Below, one piece after another: positions 53,786 to 63,327 of a stretch of DNA of 64,000 bases. The stretch lies in contig NZ_LR134477.1 of the NCBI RefSeq assembly GCF_900637975.1, positions 2,976,001 through 3,040,000 on the forward strand, in the 5' to 3' direction. Below the pieces are notes generated by a model, which was not told where the DNA came from, ran no database searches, and saw only the letters and a program-made list of their open reading frames with translations. The first letter of the stretch is position 1; the number at the start of each line of letters is the position of its first letter. Made by a program: the position numbers and the translations under genes. The stretch is from Actinomyces viscosus. GTDB taxonomy: Bacteria > Actinomycetota > Actinomycetes > Actinomycetales > Actinomycetaceae.

Positions 53786-56700
53786 ATGACGCCTTCGTTC
53801 TTCTCCTTCGGCCGTAAGCGGCGTGATGCTGCCCTCCGGGAGGATGAGCGCAAGGGTGCCGCAGCCCTGAGCGGGTCGGATCAAACGGCGAGTCGACGGC
53901 GTTTCGCTGCGGACCTGGGAGCCCTGGCCGCGGAGCCGAGCAAGCCCGAGCCAGCTCCCGAACCGACGCCTCCCGCCCCCGTGCGCCCCGCGCCCGCCCC
54001 GCCCCTGAGCGAGGCGGATGTCGAGCGGCGCGAGCGCATCGACGCGGCCCTGTCCACGTGGCGCAGCCAGCTCGTGGACCTGGGAGGCGTGGCGAGCCTG
54101 GACGACATCACCCTGCTCGACGGCGTCGTCGACCTCACCGCCGCGCACCCCTCGGGCCTGGCCCAGCTCTACGCCGGTCGCCCCACCCACCTGTCCAGCA
54201 TCGTGCGCGAGCGCAACGCCCTGGGGGAGGCCCGCCAGTCCCTGCGGGAGGTCTCCGCCCGCACCGACGTCCTCGCCCGCCAGTTCGGCGTCGCACCGGT
54301 CTACCTGGCCATCGGGGTCGCCACCTGGAACGAGACCGTCCCCGAGGACGGGGAGGACGATGACAGCGTCCACCTGGTCGACGGCGCCTCGCCGGAGGCC
54401 GACCTGACCGCCCAGATCCCGCACGTCGAGCGCATCGCCGCCGAGCACGCCGCCCGCAACGCCCTGGCCGCCGCCGGTCTGACCGTCCCCGAGGTCCCCT
54501 CGGGCCCGCGCGTGCGCACCGTCAACGCCCCCGTGCTGCTGCGCCCCGTCCGCCTGACCAGCGCCACCGCGGACGCCACCCTCACCCTCGACCCCACGAT
54601 CGAGGTGAACCCGGTCCTCACCCGCGCCCTGCGCCGCTACCAGTGCACGACCGACATCGGCGACATCGCCCGTGCTGCCCTGTCCTCGGCGGGCTTCACG
54701 CCCCGTTCGGCCCTGGCCCGCATCGGTGCTCTGGGACGCCAGTACCTGCCCGGCTTCGAGATCCACGAGCGACTCGTCGTCGGCGCCTTCGTTCACCCCG
54801 GGCAGGCGCTGGTCGAGGACTTCGACGCCGTCCTGGAGCGCTCGCGCACCTCCGCCCTGGTCGCGGCCATCGCCGGGGACGAGGGGGCCCGCGAGGCCCT
54901 CAGCATCGAGCTGCCTCCGCCGGTGCCCACCGACCGGGTCCCCGGTGCCGAGCGCGGCGTGGGCGACCTGGAGCCCGCCCAGCTCGACGTCATCGAGGCG
55001 GTGGGCACCGGGGCGAGCTTCCTCATCGACGCGCCCCCCGGCTCTGACGTCGCCGGCACTCTGGCCGCCGTCTTCGCCGACGCCGCCGCCTCCGGACGCA
55101 CCGTGCTGCACGTGCCCGCCACCAGCGCCGACGGACACGCCGTCGCGGCCGCCCTGCGTGAGGAGGGCCTGGGATCCATGGTCCTGGACCTCACCGAGGA
55201 CGCCGCCTGGCGCCAGCACGCCTCCGAGGGCATCCGCGAGAGCCTGGGCGTCCAGCCGCCCCAGCTCGACGTCGCCGAGATCATCTCCCAGCGCGACCGT
55301 CTCACCACCGTCCGCTCCCGCCTGGACCGCTACGTGCGAGCCCTGCACCGGCCCCGCGAGCCCTGGTCGGTCTCCGCCTACGAGGCCCTCCAGAAGCTCG
55401 CCGAGCTCACCAGCCGCCGCGACCGGGCGACCACCCGGGCCCGTATCGACGCCGAGCACCTGGGGCGACTCGATGAGGACGGCAGGGACGGGGCCCTCGC
55501 CCTCCTGCACCGCGGGCACGCCCTGGGCCTGTTCACCCCCGAGGTCTCCTCCAGCGCCTGGAACGGGATCCCGGTGGCCGACATGGACGAGGCCACCGAC
55601 GCGCTCGTCCACCTGCGCGCCCTGGCCAACGACCTGCTGCCCGCCATCGAGGAGCACACGGCCACGGTGGCCCGCACCACCGGACTGAGCCGTGCCCGCA
55701 ACCTCGGCCAGTGGATCGAGCAGCTCGACATGTTCGACGGCGTGCGCGAGTCCCTGGACGTCTTCCTGCCCGAGGTCTTCGAGCGCTCCGCCGCCGACAT
55801 GGTCATCGCCACCGCCTCCAAGCGCTGGCGCGACGACCGGGGCATCCACATGGACGGCTCGCGCCGCCGCCGCTTCACCCGCCAGGCCAATGACCTCGTG
55901 CGGCCGGGCCGCGTCGTCGACGACCTGCATGCAGAGCTGGTCAAGGTCCAGCGCCGCCGCGAGGTGTGGCGCCGCCACGACCCCGACGGAGGCTGGCCCC
56001 GCCTGCCCCAGGGCCTGGACGAGATGCGCCGCACCGCCGGCCGGGCTCGCGGCGCCGTCGCCGAGGTCCAGCCGCTCCTGGGGAGGGCCCCGGACTCCCC
56101 GGTGCTCATGGAGATGCCCCTGGAGGAACTCCTGGAGCTCGCCGGCTCGCTGGCCGCCGACGACCTCACCGCCCAGATGCTCCCGGAGGTCAACCGCATC
56201 CGCACCGATCTGGAGGCTCTGGGCCTGAGCGACTTCGTGGCCGACATGGCCGCCCGGAGCGTCGAGGACGAGCAGCTCGAGCCCGAGCTCACCTACTGCT
56301 GGTGGTCCTCCCTGCTGGCCCAGACCCTCGCGGCCGACCCCGACCTCGGTGGTCTCGACGCGCGTGCCCTGTCCCAGATGGCCGTCTCACTGCGCGAGCT
56401 CGACGCCGCCCACACGCGTTCCCTGTCCGGCCCCGTGGCCCAGGCCTGCGCCCGCAGGGTGCGTGCCGCCGTCGAGCAGGACAAGGCCGACGCCCGCGCC
56501 CTGTACATCGCGCTGGCACGTGAGGACGGCGTCCCGCTGCGCGAGATCATCGACGCCCACCCCATGGCGCTGCTGGCCCGGCCGATCTGGATCGTCCCGC
56601 CCACGCTGGTGCCCCAGATCTTCTCGCCGACGGCGGTGGTGGACCTGGCCGTCCTGGACGCCTCCACGCCCATGCCGGTCCCGCAGGTGCTGCCCGCCTT

Positions 56701-58099
56701 CGTGCGCGCCGAGCAGGTGCTCGTCGTCGGTGACTCCCGGCGGGCGACGACGGGCCTGGCCGCCGAGCTCGGCCCGCTCCTGCCGGCCCGCACCCTGCCG
56801 ACGGCCCGCAACAGCCTGGACGCCGGTATCGCCTCCTTCCTGGCGGCCAACGGCTACGAGGGCGTCGTCGAGGCGGTGCCCTCACCGCCGGGGGAGGCCT
56901 ACCTGTCCCTGGAGCTCGTGGACGGGCGGGGCATGCCGGCCCCCGGGCAGACCGCGGTCGAGACCGTGGAGGCCGAGGTCTCCCGCGTCGTCGACATGGT
57001 CATCGACCGGGCCCTGACCCGGCCCGAGGAGTCCCTGGGCGTCATCGCCCTCAACCGCCTGCACGCCGACGCCCTGCGCTCGGCCATCACCCGGGCGGCC
57101 GCCGGGGCCCCGGCCCTGGAGGAGTTCTTCGCCCCCGGCGCCGCCGAGCCCTTCACCGTCGTCGAGCTGGCCGAGGCGCGCGCCCTGCGACGCGACCACA
57201 TCATCATCTCGGTGGGCTACGCCAAGACCCCGCACGGGCGCACCATCCACAACTTCGGTCCCGTCTCGGACCACAGCGGCATGGTGGGGCTCGTGGAGGC
57301 CCTGTGCGCCTCGCGGGGCAGCACCCAGGTGGTCTCCTGCCTGGCCGCCGCCGACATCGACCGCGACCGTCTGCGCGCGCCCGGGGCGCGCCTGCTGCGC
57401 GAGGTCCTGGCCCGCGCCGAGGACGCCTCCCAGACCGGCAACTCCGCCGGCAAGGTGCCCGACCGGCTCCTGGTGGACCTGGCCGAGCACCTGTGGCGCA
57501 AGGGCCTGTCCGTCGTCCCCCGCTACGGGACCGACGGCGGCGTACGCATCCCGCTGGCCATCGGCCACCCCGACTACCCCGACGAGCTGCTGGTGGCGGT
57601 CCTGACCGACGACGTCGACTACATCTCCGAGCCCAGCCTGCGCCGGCGTGACCGCCACCGCGTCGAGCGCCTTGAGCGGCGCGGCTGGCGGGTCCACATG
57701 GCCTTCTCCGCCGGGGTCTTCGTGGACCCGGAGGCCGAGGCCAAGGCCGTCGAGGATCTCGTCCTGGCCGTCCTCGTGGAGCGCCAGGGGGATGCGGCCC
57801 CGCCCATGGAGGCCGTGCCGGACCGCGTTGACGACTCGGCGCGCGCCGTCCCGGAGGCGCCCGAGCCCGAGCCCGGTGAGGCACCTGAGCGCACCGAGCG
57901 CCCCCGCATCGCCCAGGGACTGCCGCTGCAGGCCTACTCCGACGACCAGCTCGACGACCTCATGGCCTGGATCCGCTCCGACGGCGTGGGCCGCTCCGAG
58001 GCCCGGGAGGTCGAGGAGCTGAGATCGGCCCTGGCTCTGCGCCGCCGCGGCTCGGGTATCGATGCCGTCCTGGCCAACGCCGTGCGGCGCACCCGCTGA
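53786..58099 (+). CDS. very large SF1-helicase/nuclease-like protein with degenerate catalytic motifs
   Basis: A 1437-residue cytoplasmic protein. Its organisation resembles SF1 (AAA_11/AAA_12) proteins with an N-terminal DUF4011-like region and a C-terminal Vsr/MTES_1575-like nuclease fold. The expected P-loop reads IDAPPGSDVAGTLAAV (about 413-428), lacking GKT. The Walker B region reads VVDLAVLDAST. The C-terminal domain (about 1235-1320) has GVRIPLAIGHPDYPDELLVA and RDRHRVERLERRGWRVHMAF but lacks the usual D...E-x-DG core. ATG 53786 follows TATCTT. Probably inactive as helicase and nuclease; role unknown. Confidence 0.7.
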   Translation: MTPSFFSFGRKRRDAALREDERKGAAALSGSDQTASRRRFAADLGALAAEPSKPEPAPEPTPPAPVRPAPAPPLSEADVERRERIDAALSTWRSQLVDLGGVASLDDITLLDGVVDLTAAHPSGLAQLYAGRPTHLSSIVRERNALGEARQSLREVSARTDVLARQFGVAPVYLAIGVATWNETVPEDGEDDDSVHLVDGASPEADLTAQIPHVERIAAEHAARNALAAAGLTVPEVPSGPRVRTVNAPVLLRPVRLTSATADATLTLDPTIEVNPVLTRALRRYQCTTDIGDIARAALSSAGFTPRSALARIGALGRQYLPGFEIHERLVVGAFVHPGQALVEDFDAVLERSRTSALVAAIAGDEGAREALSIELPPPVPTDRVPGAERGVGDLEPAQLDVIEAVGTGASFLIDAPPGSDVAGTLAAVFADAAASGRTVLHVPATSADGHAVAAALREEGLGSMVLDLTEDAAWRQHASEGIRESLGVQPPQLDVAEIISQRDRLTTVRSRLDRYVRALHRPREPWSVSAYEALQKLAELTSRRDRATTRARIDAEHLGRLDEDGRDGALALLHRGHALGLFTPEVSSSAWNGIPVADMDEATDALVHLRALANDLLPAIEEHTATVARTTGLSRARNLGQWIEQLDMFDGVRESLDVFLPEVFERSAADMVIATASKRWRDDRGIHMDGSRRRRFTRQANDLVRPGRVVDDLHAELVKVQRRREVWRRHDPDGGWPRLPQGLDEMRRTAGRARGAVAEVQPLLGRAPDSPVLMEMPLEELLELAGSLAADDLTAQMLPEVNRIRTDLEALGLSDFVADMAARSVEDEQLEPELTYCWWSSLLAQTLAADPDLGGLDARALSQMAVSLRELDAAHTRSLSGPVAQACARRVRAAVEQDKADARALYIALAREDGVPLREIIDAHPMALLARPIWIVPPTLVPQIFSPTAVVDLAVLDASTPMPVPQVLPAFVRAEQVLVVGDSRRATTGLAAELGPLLPARTLPTARNSLDAGIASFLAANGYEGVVEAVPSPPGEAYLSLELVDGRGMPAPGQTAVETVEAEVSRVVDMVIDRALTRPEESLGVIALNRLHADALRSAITRAAAGAPALEEFFAPGAAEPFTVVELAEARALRRDHIIISVGYAKTPHGRTIHNFGPVSDHSGMVGLVEALCASRGSTQVVSCLAAADIDRDRLRAPGARLLREVLARAEDASQTGNSAGKVPDRLLVDLAEHLWRKGLSVVPRYGTDGGVRIPLAIGHPDYPDELLVAVLTDDVDYISEPSLRRRDRHRVERLERRGWRVHMAFSAGVFVDPEAEAKAVEDLVLAVLVERQGDAAPPMEAVPDRVDDSARAVPEAPEPEPGEAPERTERPRIAQGLPLQAYSDDQLDDLMAWIRSDGVGRSEAREVEELRSALALRRRGSGIDAVLANAVRRTR

Positions 58100-58130
58100 A
58101 CCGCCTGAGACGGACGCTGGGCGAACAGTG

Positions 58131-58424
58131 ATGACAGGCGGCTCAGATCGCGGCCGGGCCCCGAGCGCGAGGACGGCCCCCGAGCCGGCTGACGAGGGGG
58201 CGGTCGCGCACGGGAAGGCGCGGCGTCGTCGCCGGGTCGTGGCCCTGTCCGCCCGGGACCGGGAGCGCGTGGCCCGGGGCGAGGATCCTGAGGACCTGGC
58301 CCGGGCCGACTACGAGCACGACGCCCTCAGCGGCGCCGCGGGAGGACTCGACGCAGCCGAGACGGGCGGTGCCGGCTCCAACGACGCCCGCCTCAGGCTC
58401 GACGTCCCCCCGCACTGGGGCTGA
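58131..58424 (+). CDS. small hypothetical protein
   Basis: A 97-residue charged protein, with a basic stretch (GKARRRRRVVALSARDRERVA) followed by an acidic one (GEDPEDLARADYEHDALSG) and ending RLDVPPHWG. It starts 31 bp after the large helicase-like gene at ATG 58131, or at the adjoining GTG 58128, and may share its transcript. No family recognised. Confidence 0.6.
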   Translation: MTGGSDRGRAPSARTAPEPADEGAVAHGKARRRRRVVALSARDRERVARGEDPEDLARADYEHDALSGAAGGLDAAETGGAGSNDARLRLDVPPHWG

Positions 58425-58582
58425 TACCGCCTGACCCGCGAATGCGGGACCGCGCCACTGACGTGAGACCGCGCCACTGACGTGAGGCGGTCAAGGTGCG
58501 CCTCGAAATTGCCGGGCAGTACGGCGCAGCAGCAGCACGGCGCAGAAATGGAATACGTGGAGCAGCGCTCGAAGGCATGCGG

Positions 58583-58617
58583 AAGGCCCCGCCGATCATG
58601 CGGATCGGCGGGGCCTT
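58583..58617 (-). terminator. mscL terminator hairpin
   Basis: Perfect 15-bp arms AAGGCCCCGCCGATC and complement around a 5-nt loop, 33 bp beyond the minus-strand stop of mscL. Confidence 0.85.
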
Positions 58618-58649
58618 GAGGCGATGCGGTTATCGGATCGCTGAGGGAC

Positions 58650-59099
58650 TCACTGCTTGGCGGCGTTGGCGGAGAGCAGGTCGCGGATCTCGGTGAGGAG
58701 CTCGACGTCGGTGACCTCCTTGGCCTCCTCCTCGGCCTTCTGCTTGGCCATGCGCTCCTTGACCGTGTTCATCGGCAGAACGATGGCGAAGTAGACGGCG
58801 ACGGCGATGAGGAAGAAGTTGATGACCGTGGTGATGATCGTTCCAGGCATCACGTAGGCGTCAGGGTTGGCAGCAACCTCCTGAGCCGTGGCCAGGTGGA
58901 AGGTGTAGCTGCCGTTCTGGTACAGGGAGAATGCTCCCAGCGAGTCGAAGTTCGGCTGGCCGATCAGCTGACCGATGATGGTCATGATGACCTTCGTGAT
59001 GGCATCGACGATCGGCTTGAAGGCAGCACCGATGATGACGGCGACGGCGAGCTCGAGGGCGTTGCCCTGCGCGATGAACTCCTTGAATCCCTTGATCAT
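58650..59099 (-). CDS. mscL: large-conductance mechanosensitive channel MscL
   Basis: A 149-residue channel: MIKGFKEFIAQGNALELAVAVIIGAAF (N-terminal amphipathic helix and pore-lining TM1), a periplasmic loop, TM2 (TTVINFFLIAVAVYFAIVLPMN) and a charged C-terminal helix bundle. It opens under membrane tension to release osmolytes. RBS AAAGGA sits 6 nt before ATG 59099. It is followed in the same direction by nothing; SAF and 5-FCL genes lie upstream on the same strand. Confidence 0.96.
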   Translation of the reverse strand: MIKGFKEFIAQGNALELAVAVIIGAAFKPIVDAITKVIMTIIGQLIGQPNFDSLGAFSLYQNGSYTFHLATAQEVAANPDAYVMPGTIITTVINFFLIAVAVYFAIVLPMNTVKERMAKQKAEEEAKEVTDVELLTEIRDLLSANAAKQ

Positions 59100-59202
59100 G
59101 GCGATCCTTTCGTAGCGGCGCGGGCAGACGTCTGCCATGGGTGCGCCATCGGGGACTGAAAGTGATAGCGCCTTATCATCTGTGTAAGACGCCGCAGCGG
59201 CA

Positions 59203-60159
59203 TTACGGGCTCAGCGCAATGCCGAGCGTGCTATTCGTAGCCGCGCCAACTACCAGAATAGCGCTACCGGCTGGAATAGCCAGTGTGATAAGTGTTACTT
59301 TCTTGTTTCCTGTCCAGCGACTCTCCTCTCCGGCTTGTTGAGTCATGACGACTCGCGCCCCGGAACAGAGCACTGTGCTGTGGGCTCCAAATGTCCCAAC
59401 AGACATTCCTTGAGAAAGACTTTGAGAAGACTTCTGAGATCCTGGTGATTCCTGATCGGGTGATGAAGAAGGTGTTCCGGGAGCGGAAGAGGGTGCATTT
59501 GTCGAGCTGTTTTCCGTATTGGCGGGTGCCGAGGAGTCCTTGCCCTGCCCATCGGCTTCGTCTGCCGTCGCGCCGTCCTGCCCCTGAGGCGATGCCGCTT
59601 GCGGTGACCAGTCCTGCGACGCCTGACCGATGACATCGACCCGGGCTCCGGGGCGGGCGAGCTCGGCTCCGACATCGACGGGCACCTGGACCAGTCGCTC
59701 GTCCGACCCCAGCTGTTGAGCGATGTTTCCGCTGGTCATCGGGGTGGTCAGGACGGTTCCCGGCTCCAGTGCGATAGCCGCCCGGGTTCCCACGACCTGA
59801 TCCTTGGATGCCAGGCCGGAGCTGGGAAGGGCCGACGTCGGAAGCCTGCTGGTCGAGACGTCCTGCTCGGTGATGACTGCCCCCGCGCTGACCTGGCGGG
59901 CGGCGACGAGCACCTCCTGTCCCCGCTCGGGGCCGGGGCGCAGCACGCTGAGGGCCACGAGGACCGCTGTTCCCAGGCAGAGTGCCACCACCAGGTGACG
60001 GTGCCGCCATAGCAGGACGGAGGGGCGTGGCGCGGTCGGCCGGGCGCCGTGGGAGGAGGTCTGAGCGGCGCGGCCGGCTGAACGGGTCGATCGCGGGGAC
60101 GGGCGGTGGGATCCCTGACGGGACTCGTGACGGCGGGAGAGGCGGCGATGAAGTCTCAT
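59203..60159 (-). CDS. SAF-domain membrane protein (RcpC/CpaB-like)
   Basis: A 318-residue protein: basic N-terminus, TM1 (LVVALCLGTAVLVALSVL), a SAF domain (VLVAARQVSAGAVITEQDVST, ALEPGTVLTTPMTSG, VPVDVGAELARPGARVDVIG), a long Ser/Gln/Gly/Pro insert and a final hydrophobic segment (VTLITLAIPAGSAILVVGAA). CpaB/RcpC relatives belong to Flp/Tad pilus systems, but no tad genes are here; in actinobacteria this gene is a regular neighbour of mscL and the folate cyclo-ligase. The last ~80 residues use AT-richer codons. Confidence 0.82.
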   Translation of the reverse strand: MRLHRRLSRRHESRQGSHRPSPRSTRSAGRAAQTSSHGARPTAPRPSVLLWRHRHLVVALCLGTAVLVALSVLRPGPERGQEVLVAARQVSAGAVITEQDVSTSRLPTSALPSSGLASKDQVVGTRAAIALEPGTVLTTPMTSGNIAQQLGSDERLVQVPVDVGAELARPGARVDVIGQASQDWSPQAASPQGQDGATADEADGQGKDSSAPANTENSSTNAPSSAPGTPSSSPDQESPGSQKSSQSLSQGMSVGTFGAHSTVLCSGARVVMTQQAGEESRWTGNKKVTLITLAIPAGSAILVVGAATNSTLGIALSP

Positions 60160-60302
60160 GCCACCAGGTTCGAGGCAGCGCCGCGGCCCGGCATCCCGGC
60201 ACCGTCAGCCCTGTGGACGGAGACTGCACCAGCGCTCCTGTGGCCCCCGGCCCAGGCCCTGCGTGCTCCTTCTTGTGCGTCCCTTCTCGGCCGCCGGGAG
60301 CC

Positions 60303-60965
60303 TCAGGACTCCGGCGACCTGGTGTGCGCCGGTGAGCCGGCGGCCAGCAGGAACCACTCCTGGGCGGTGATGACGGCGTCCACCGGCTCGTCGTGCTCCT
60401 CCACGGGCAGCGGCCCGGCCACCAGCTCCTCGGGGTGGATGATCGCGAAGGTGTGGGTGCTCGGGGCCCGCAGCGGCAGCATCCGGTCGTACCATCCGCC
60501 TCCCTGTCCCAGTCTCCGACCGTCGTGGTCCACGGCGAGCGCCGGAATGAGAAGGACCTCGACCTCTCCGACCGCATCCGCCGGCAGGGCCGGGCCGCTG
60601 GGCTCCGGTGGGCGCCTCGGTGCCCGTTCCGCGAGGTCCGCGGCTCCCTGGAACCGGCCCCAGCAGCGCGCCAGGTGCGGTCCGAGCACCGGGAGCAGCA
60701 CCTCGACCCCGGCCTCATGAAGCCTCTCCAGCAGGAGGCGGGTGCAGGGCTCGGCGCCCATCGACACGAAGGTCGCCACGCTCGCCGCGCCGGCCACCGC
60801 CTCCAGGGCGTGCTCGGTCAGCGCCTCACAGGCCGGTGCGTGCCCGAAGGAGGGGTGGTGGTGATGGGCGCGCCGATGCGCCCGCAGCACCTTGCGCAGC
60901 TCGTCCTTGGCGTCGTCGACCTCGAGTCGGCTCGTATCGGGAAGGTCCAGCGCGCCGGTCGTCAT
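60303..60965 (-). CDS. 5-formyltetrahydrofolate cyclo-ligase
   Basis: A 220-residue enzyme converting 5-formyl-THF to 5,10-methenyl-THF with ATP. Conserved residues are in ELRKVLRAHRRA, FVSMGAEPCT and GQGGGWYDRML, whose glycine-rich loop binds ATP. It is divergent from glp, 95 bp away, as in other actinobacteria. The ATG lacks an RBS and lies 6 nt after GAAGAT. Confidence 0.93.
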   Translation of the reverse strand: MTTGALDLPDTSRLEVDDAKDELRKVLRAHRRAHHHHPSFGHAPACEALTEHALEAVAGAASVATFVSMGAEPCTRLLLERLHEAGVEVLLPVLGPHLARCWGRFQGAADLAERAPRRPPEPSGPALPADAVGEVEVLLIPALAVDHDGRRLGQGGGWYDRMLPLRAPSTHTFAIIHPEELVAGPLPVEEHDEPVDAVITAQEWFLLAAGSPAHTRSPES

Positions 60966-60971
60966 AGGGTC

Positions 60972-60977
60972 ATCTTC
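60972..60977 (-). promoter_or_regulatory. possible -10 hexamer for the cyclo-ligase gene
   Basis: GAAGAT on the minus strand ends 6 nt before ATG 60965; weak match. Confidence 0.3.
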
Positions 60978-61047
60978 CCAGGTGATGACGCACCCTGTCT
61001 GAACCGTTCGTCCCGGCGGGGCACAACGCGTGTCGCCAACCTGACGG

Positions 61048-61053
61048 TAACCT
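61048..61053 (+). promoter_or_regulatory. -10 hexamer TAACCT for glp, probable leaderless start
   Basis: TAACCT ends 7 nt before ATG 61061; no RBS. Confidence 0.5.
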
Positions 61054-61060
61054 GAGTGCC

Positions 61061-62272
61061 ATGAGAACAGTGGCCGAACACCTGGCCGCCTGCCTGGAGA
61101 TCGCCCAGGCGGCCGCGCCCCTCGACGTGGTCCTTCCCGACGCCGTCGGATGCGTCCTGGCCCAGGACGTCGCCGCCGGAATCGACCTGCCCGCCGTGGA
61201 CCTGGCCGGCCAGGACGGCTACGCCGTCATCGCCAAGGACGTCGCCGAAGCCGCTCAGAACAGCCCGCTCGTGCTCGACGTCGTCGACGCGGTACGTGCC
61301 GGGGACATGCGCCCCTGCCACCTCGTGCCCGGGGCCGCTGTCCTCATCGACTCCGGCGCCCCCCTGCCGCTGGGAGCCGACGCCGTCATCCCCTGGACTG
61401 ACACCGACCGCGGCGAGTCCCGCGTCAGCGTCTACCGCGCCGTCGCAGCCGGAGCCAATGTGCGCCGGCGCGCCGAGGACGTGAGCTCCGGAACCACGGT
61501 CCTCAAGCGGGGCTCGCGCGTCAGCGCCCGCCAGGTCGCGCTCCTGGCCGGCCTCGGGCTGCACCGGGTGCGCGTCCATCCCGCCCCGCGCGTCGTCGTG
61601 GTCTCCATCGGCGACGAGCTGGTCGAGCCCGGCCACTCCCGCGAGGCCGGCGACGTCTTCGACGCCAACGGCCACGCCCTGGCCTGCGCGGTCACCGACG
61701 CCGGCGGGCAGGCCTTCCGCGTGGCCGCCGTCCCCGACGAGCTGCGCGCTCTGGCCGATGCCATCGAGGACCAGCTCGTGCGCGCCGACGTCCTCATCAC
61801 CACCGGGGGCCTGAGCGTCGGCCAGGGCGACACGGTCAAGGAGGTCCTGGCCCCCCTGGGCTCGGTGCGGTTCGACGCCGTCGCCATGTCGCCGGGCCGC
61901 CAGCTCGGCGTGGGAACGGTCGAGGGCACCCCGATCTTCTGCCTGCCCGGCGACCCGGTCAGCGCCCAGATCGCCTTCGAGACCTTCGTGCGCCCGGTCC
62001 TGCGCCAGATTGCCGGGCGCACCTCCCTGCACCGCTCCAGCCTGCCCGCCACCATCTCCGAGGGCTGGCACTCACCGGTGGGCAAGCGCGAGTTCGTCCC
62101 CGTGCACGTCAGCGGCTCACCGACCCGCGGCTACCGGGCCGAGCCGACGACGCCACCCGGCACCGTCCGGCTGCACGGCCTGTCCGAGGCCAACGCCATC
62201 GCCGTCGTCCCCGAGGACACGAGCACCGTGGTGGCCGGCGACACCCTCCACTGCCTCCTGCTGGACGCCTGA
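61061..62272 (+). CDS. glp: gephyrin-like MoeA homologue (Glp)
   Basis: A 403-residue MoeA/gephyrin-E-type protein with all four domains: VDLAGQDGYAVIAKDV, the molybdopterin-binding MPT fold (VVVSIGDELVEPG, DANGHALACAV, TTGGLSVGQGD, SPGRQLGVGTVEG, FCLPGDPVSAQIAFETFV) and a C-terminal beta domain. It is called Glp rather than MoeA because its gene order (divergent cyclo-ligase, rimJ-like gene, GlpR/SepX-like gene) matches the corynebacterial glp locus, where the protein acts in cell division with FtsZ. No other molybdenum-cofactor genes are present. Whether it retains catalysis cannot be seen. Confidence 0.85.
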   Translation: MRTVAEHLAACLEIAQAAAPLDVVLPDAVGCVLAQDVAAGIDLPAVDLAGQDGYAVIAKDVAEAAQNSPLVLDVVDAVRAGDMRPCHLVPGAAVLIDSGAPLPLGADAVIPWTDTDRGESRVSVYRAVAAGANVRRRAEDVSSGTTVLKRGSRVSARQVALLAGLGLHRVRVHPAPRVVVVSIGDELVEPGHSREAGDVFDANGHALACAVTDAGGQAFRVAAVPDELRALADAIEDQLVRADVLITTGGLSVGQGDTVKEVLAPLGSVRFDAVAMSPGRQLGVGTVEGTPIFCLPGDPVSAQIAFETFVRPVLRQIAGRTSLHRSSLPATISEGWHSPVGKREFVPVHVSGSPTRGYRAEPTTPPGTVRLHGLSEANAIAVVPEDTSTVVAGDTLHCLLLDA

Positions 62273-63063
62273 TGCCAGGCGTCCCGGCCCCGCACCAGGA
62301 ACCCCGCGATGACGCCGAGCGGAGGCCCTCAGGAGCCGGGGCGCGGGGCGTCCGCGGCGGGGGACTGCGACGGGCGGTGGCCGGTCTGCTCCTCGGGGCG
62401 GGCTCGTCCGAGCGCTTCGCCTGGCCGGTGCGCCTTGAGCCCGAACCGGTCAGGCAGGGCCGGGACCCCGGCTCGCCGGCAGGTCCCGGTCGCCCGTCCG
62501 TCGTCGTGCGCGAGCTGCGGGCCGATGACGAGGGGGCCTGGAGAGCGCTGCGGCTGGCGGAGAATGACCGGCTCTCCCCCTGGGAGGCCACCCTGCCGGT
62601 AGGCGGCGGGGAGACCCTGAGCGCCTTTCCCGACTTCGTGCGCCGCCAGACGCGCCGGGCCAGGTTGGGGGAGGCGATGCCCTTCGTCGTCGAGGTCGAC
62701 GGCGCCTTCGCCGGCCAGGTCGCCGTCGACCCGATCACCTGGGGCGCCACGCGCAGCGCCCAGGTGGGCTACTGGATCGGAGCTGCGTGGCAGGGGCGGG
62801 GCCTCATGCGTCTGTCGGTGGCCATGGTTCTCGACCACCTCCTCGGGCCGGTCGGGCTGCACCGTGTGGAGATCAACGTGCGCCCCGACAATGAGCGGAG
62901 CCTGGCGCTGTGCCGTGGGCTCGGGCTGCGCGAGGAGGGGCTGCGCCGCGGCTACATGCACATCAACGGCGCCTGGGCCGACCACGTCTCCTTCGCCGCC
63001 CTCGCCGAGGAGACCCGCGGACCCGACGGCGTCGGCTTCCAGCGTCGGCTCACCCGAGGATGA
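62272..63063 (+). CDS. GNAT acetyltransferase, RimJ-like
   Basis: A 263-residue protein. After ~65 poorly conserved residues, the GNAT fold shows VRELRADDEGAWRALR, AQVGYWIGAAWQGRGLM (acetyl-CoA binding), HRVEINVRPDNERSLALCRGLGLREEG. RimJ/RimL members acetylate protein N-termini or small molecules. Its ATG overlaps the glp stop (TGATG), so the two are coupled. This is the standard third gene of the actinobacterial glp locus; its role there is unknown. Confidence 0.88.
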   Translation: MPGVPAPHQEPRDDAERRPSGAGARGVRGGGLRRAVAGLLLGAGSSERFAWPVRLEPEPVRQGRDPGSPAGPGRPSVVVRELRADDEGAWRALRLAENDRLSPWEATLPVGGGETLSAFPDFVRRQTRRARLGEAMPFVVEVDGAFAGQVAVDPITWGATRSAQVGYWIGAAWQGRGLMRLSVAMVLDHLLGPVGLHRVEINVRPDNERSLALCRGLGLREEGLRRGYMHINGAWADHVSFAALAEETRGPDGVGFQRRLTRG

Positions 63064-63315
63064 CGATTTCTCACGGCTCGTGCCGGAGGCGGGGGCGGCG
63101 TCCGGATGGGGCGCTCGTGAGGTGATCGGGGGCGTCGCGGTGGGCCAGGCGTGGGGAGGGCGGCCAGGGGACCGAGGCGGGGAGACAGGTGCGGAAGAAA
63201 CGTATGTGACTCGTGTGATAACAGAGATGTAATGCTGACAGTGTGACGTCTTGAATCCCAGGTATTTCGCAGGAAAACCGGAGTGTTCCTGCGCGGGGAG
63301 AAGGCCCTGCACGCC

Positions 63316-63321
63316 TACGGT
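63316..63321 (+). promoter_or_regulatory. possible -10 hexamer TACGGT ahead of the GlpR/SepX-like gene
   Basis: TACGGT ends 6 nt before GTG 63328 (TACGGT is itself repeated). No RBS. The 264 bp before it are non-coding, so the gene may have its own promoter. Confidence 0.4.
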
Positions 63322-63327
63322 TACGGT

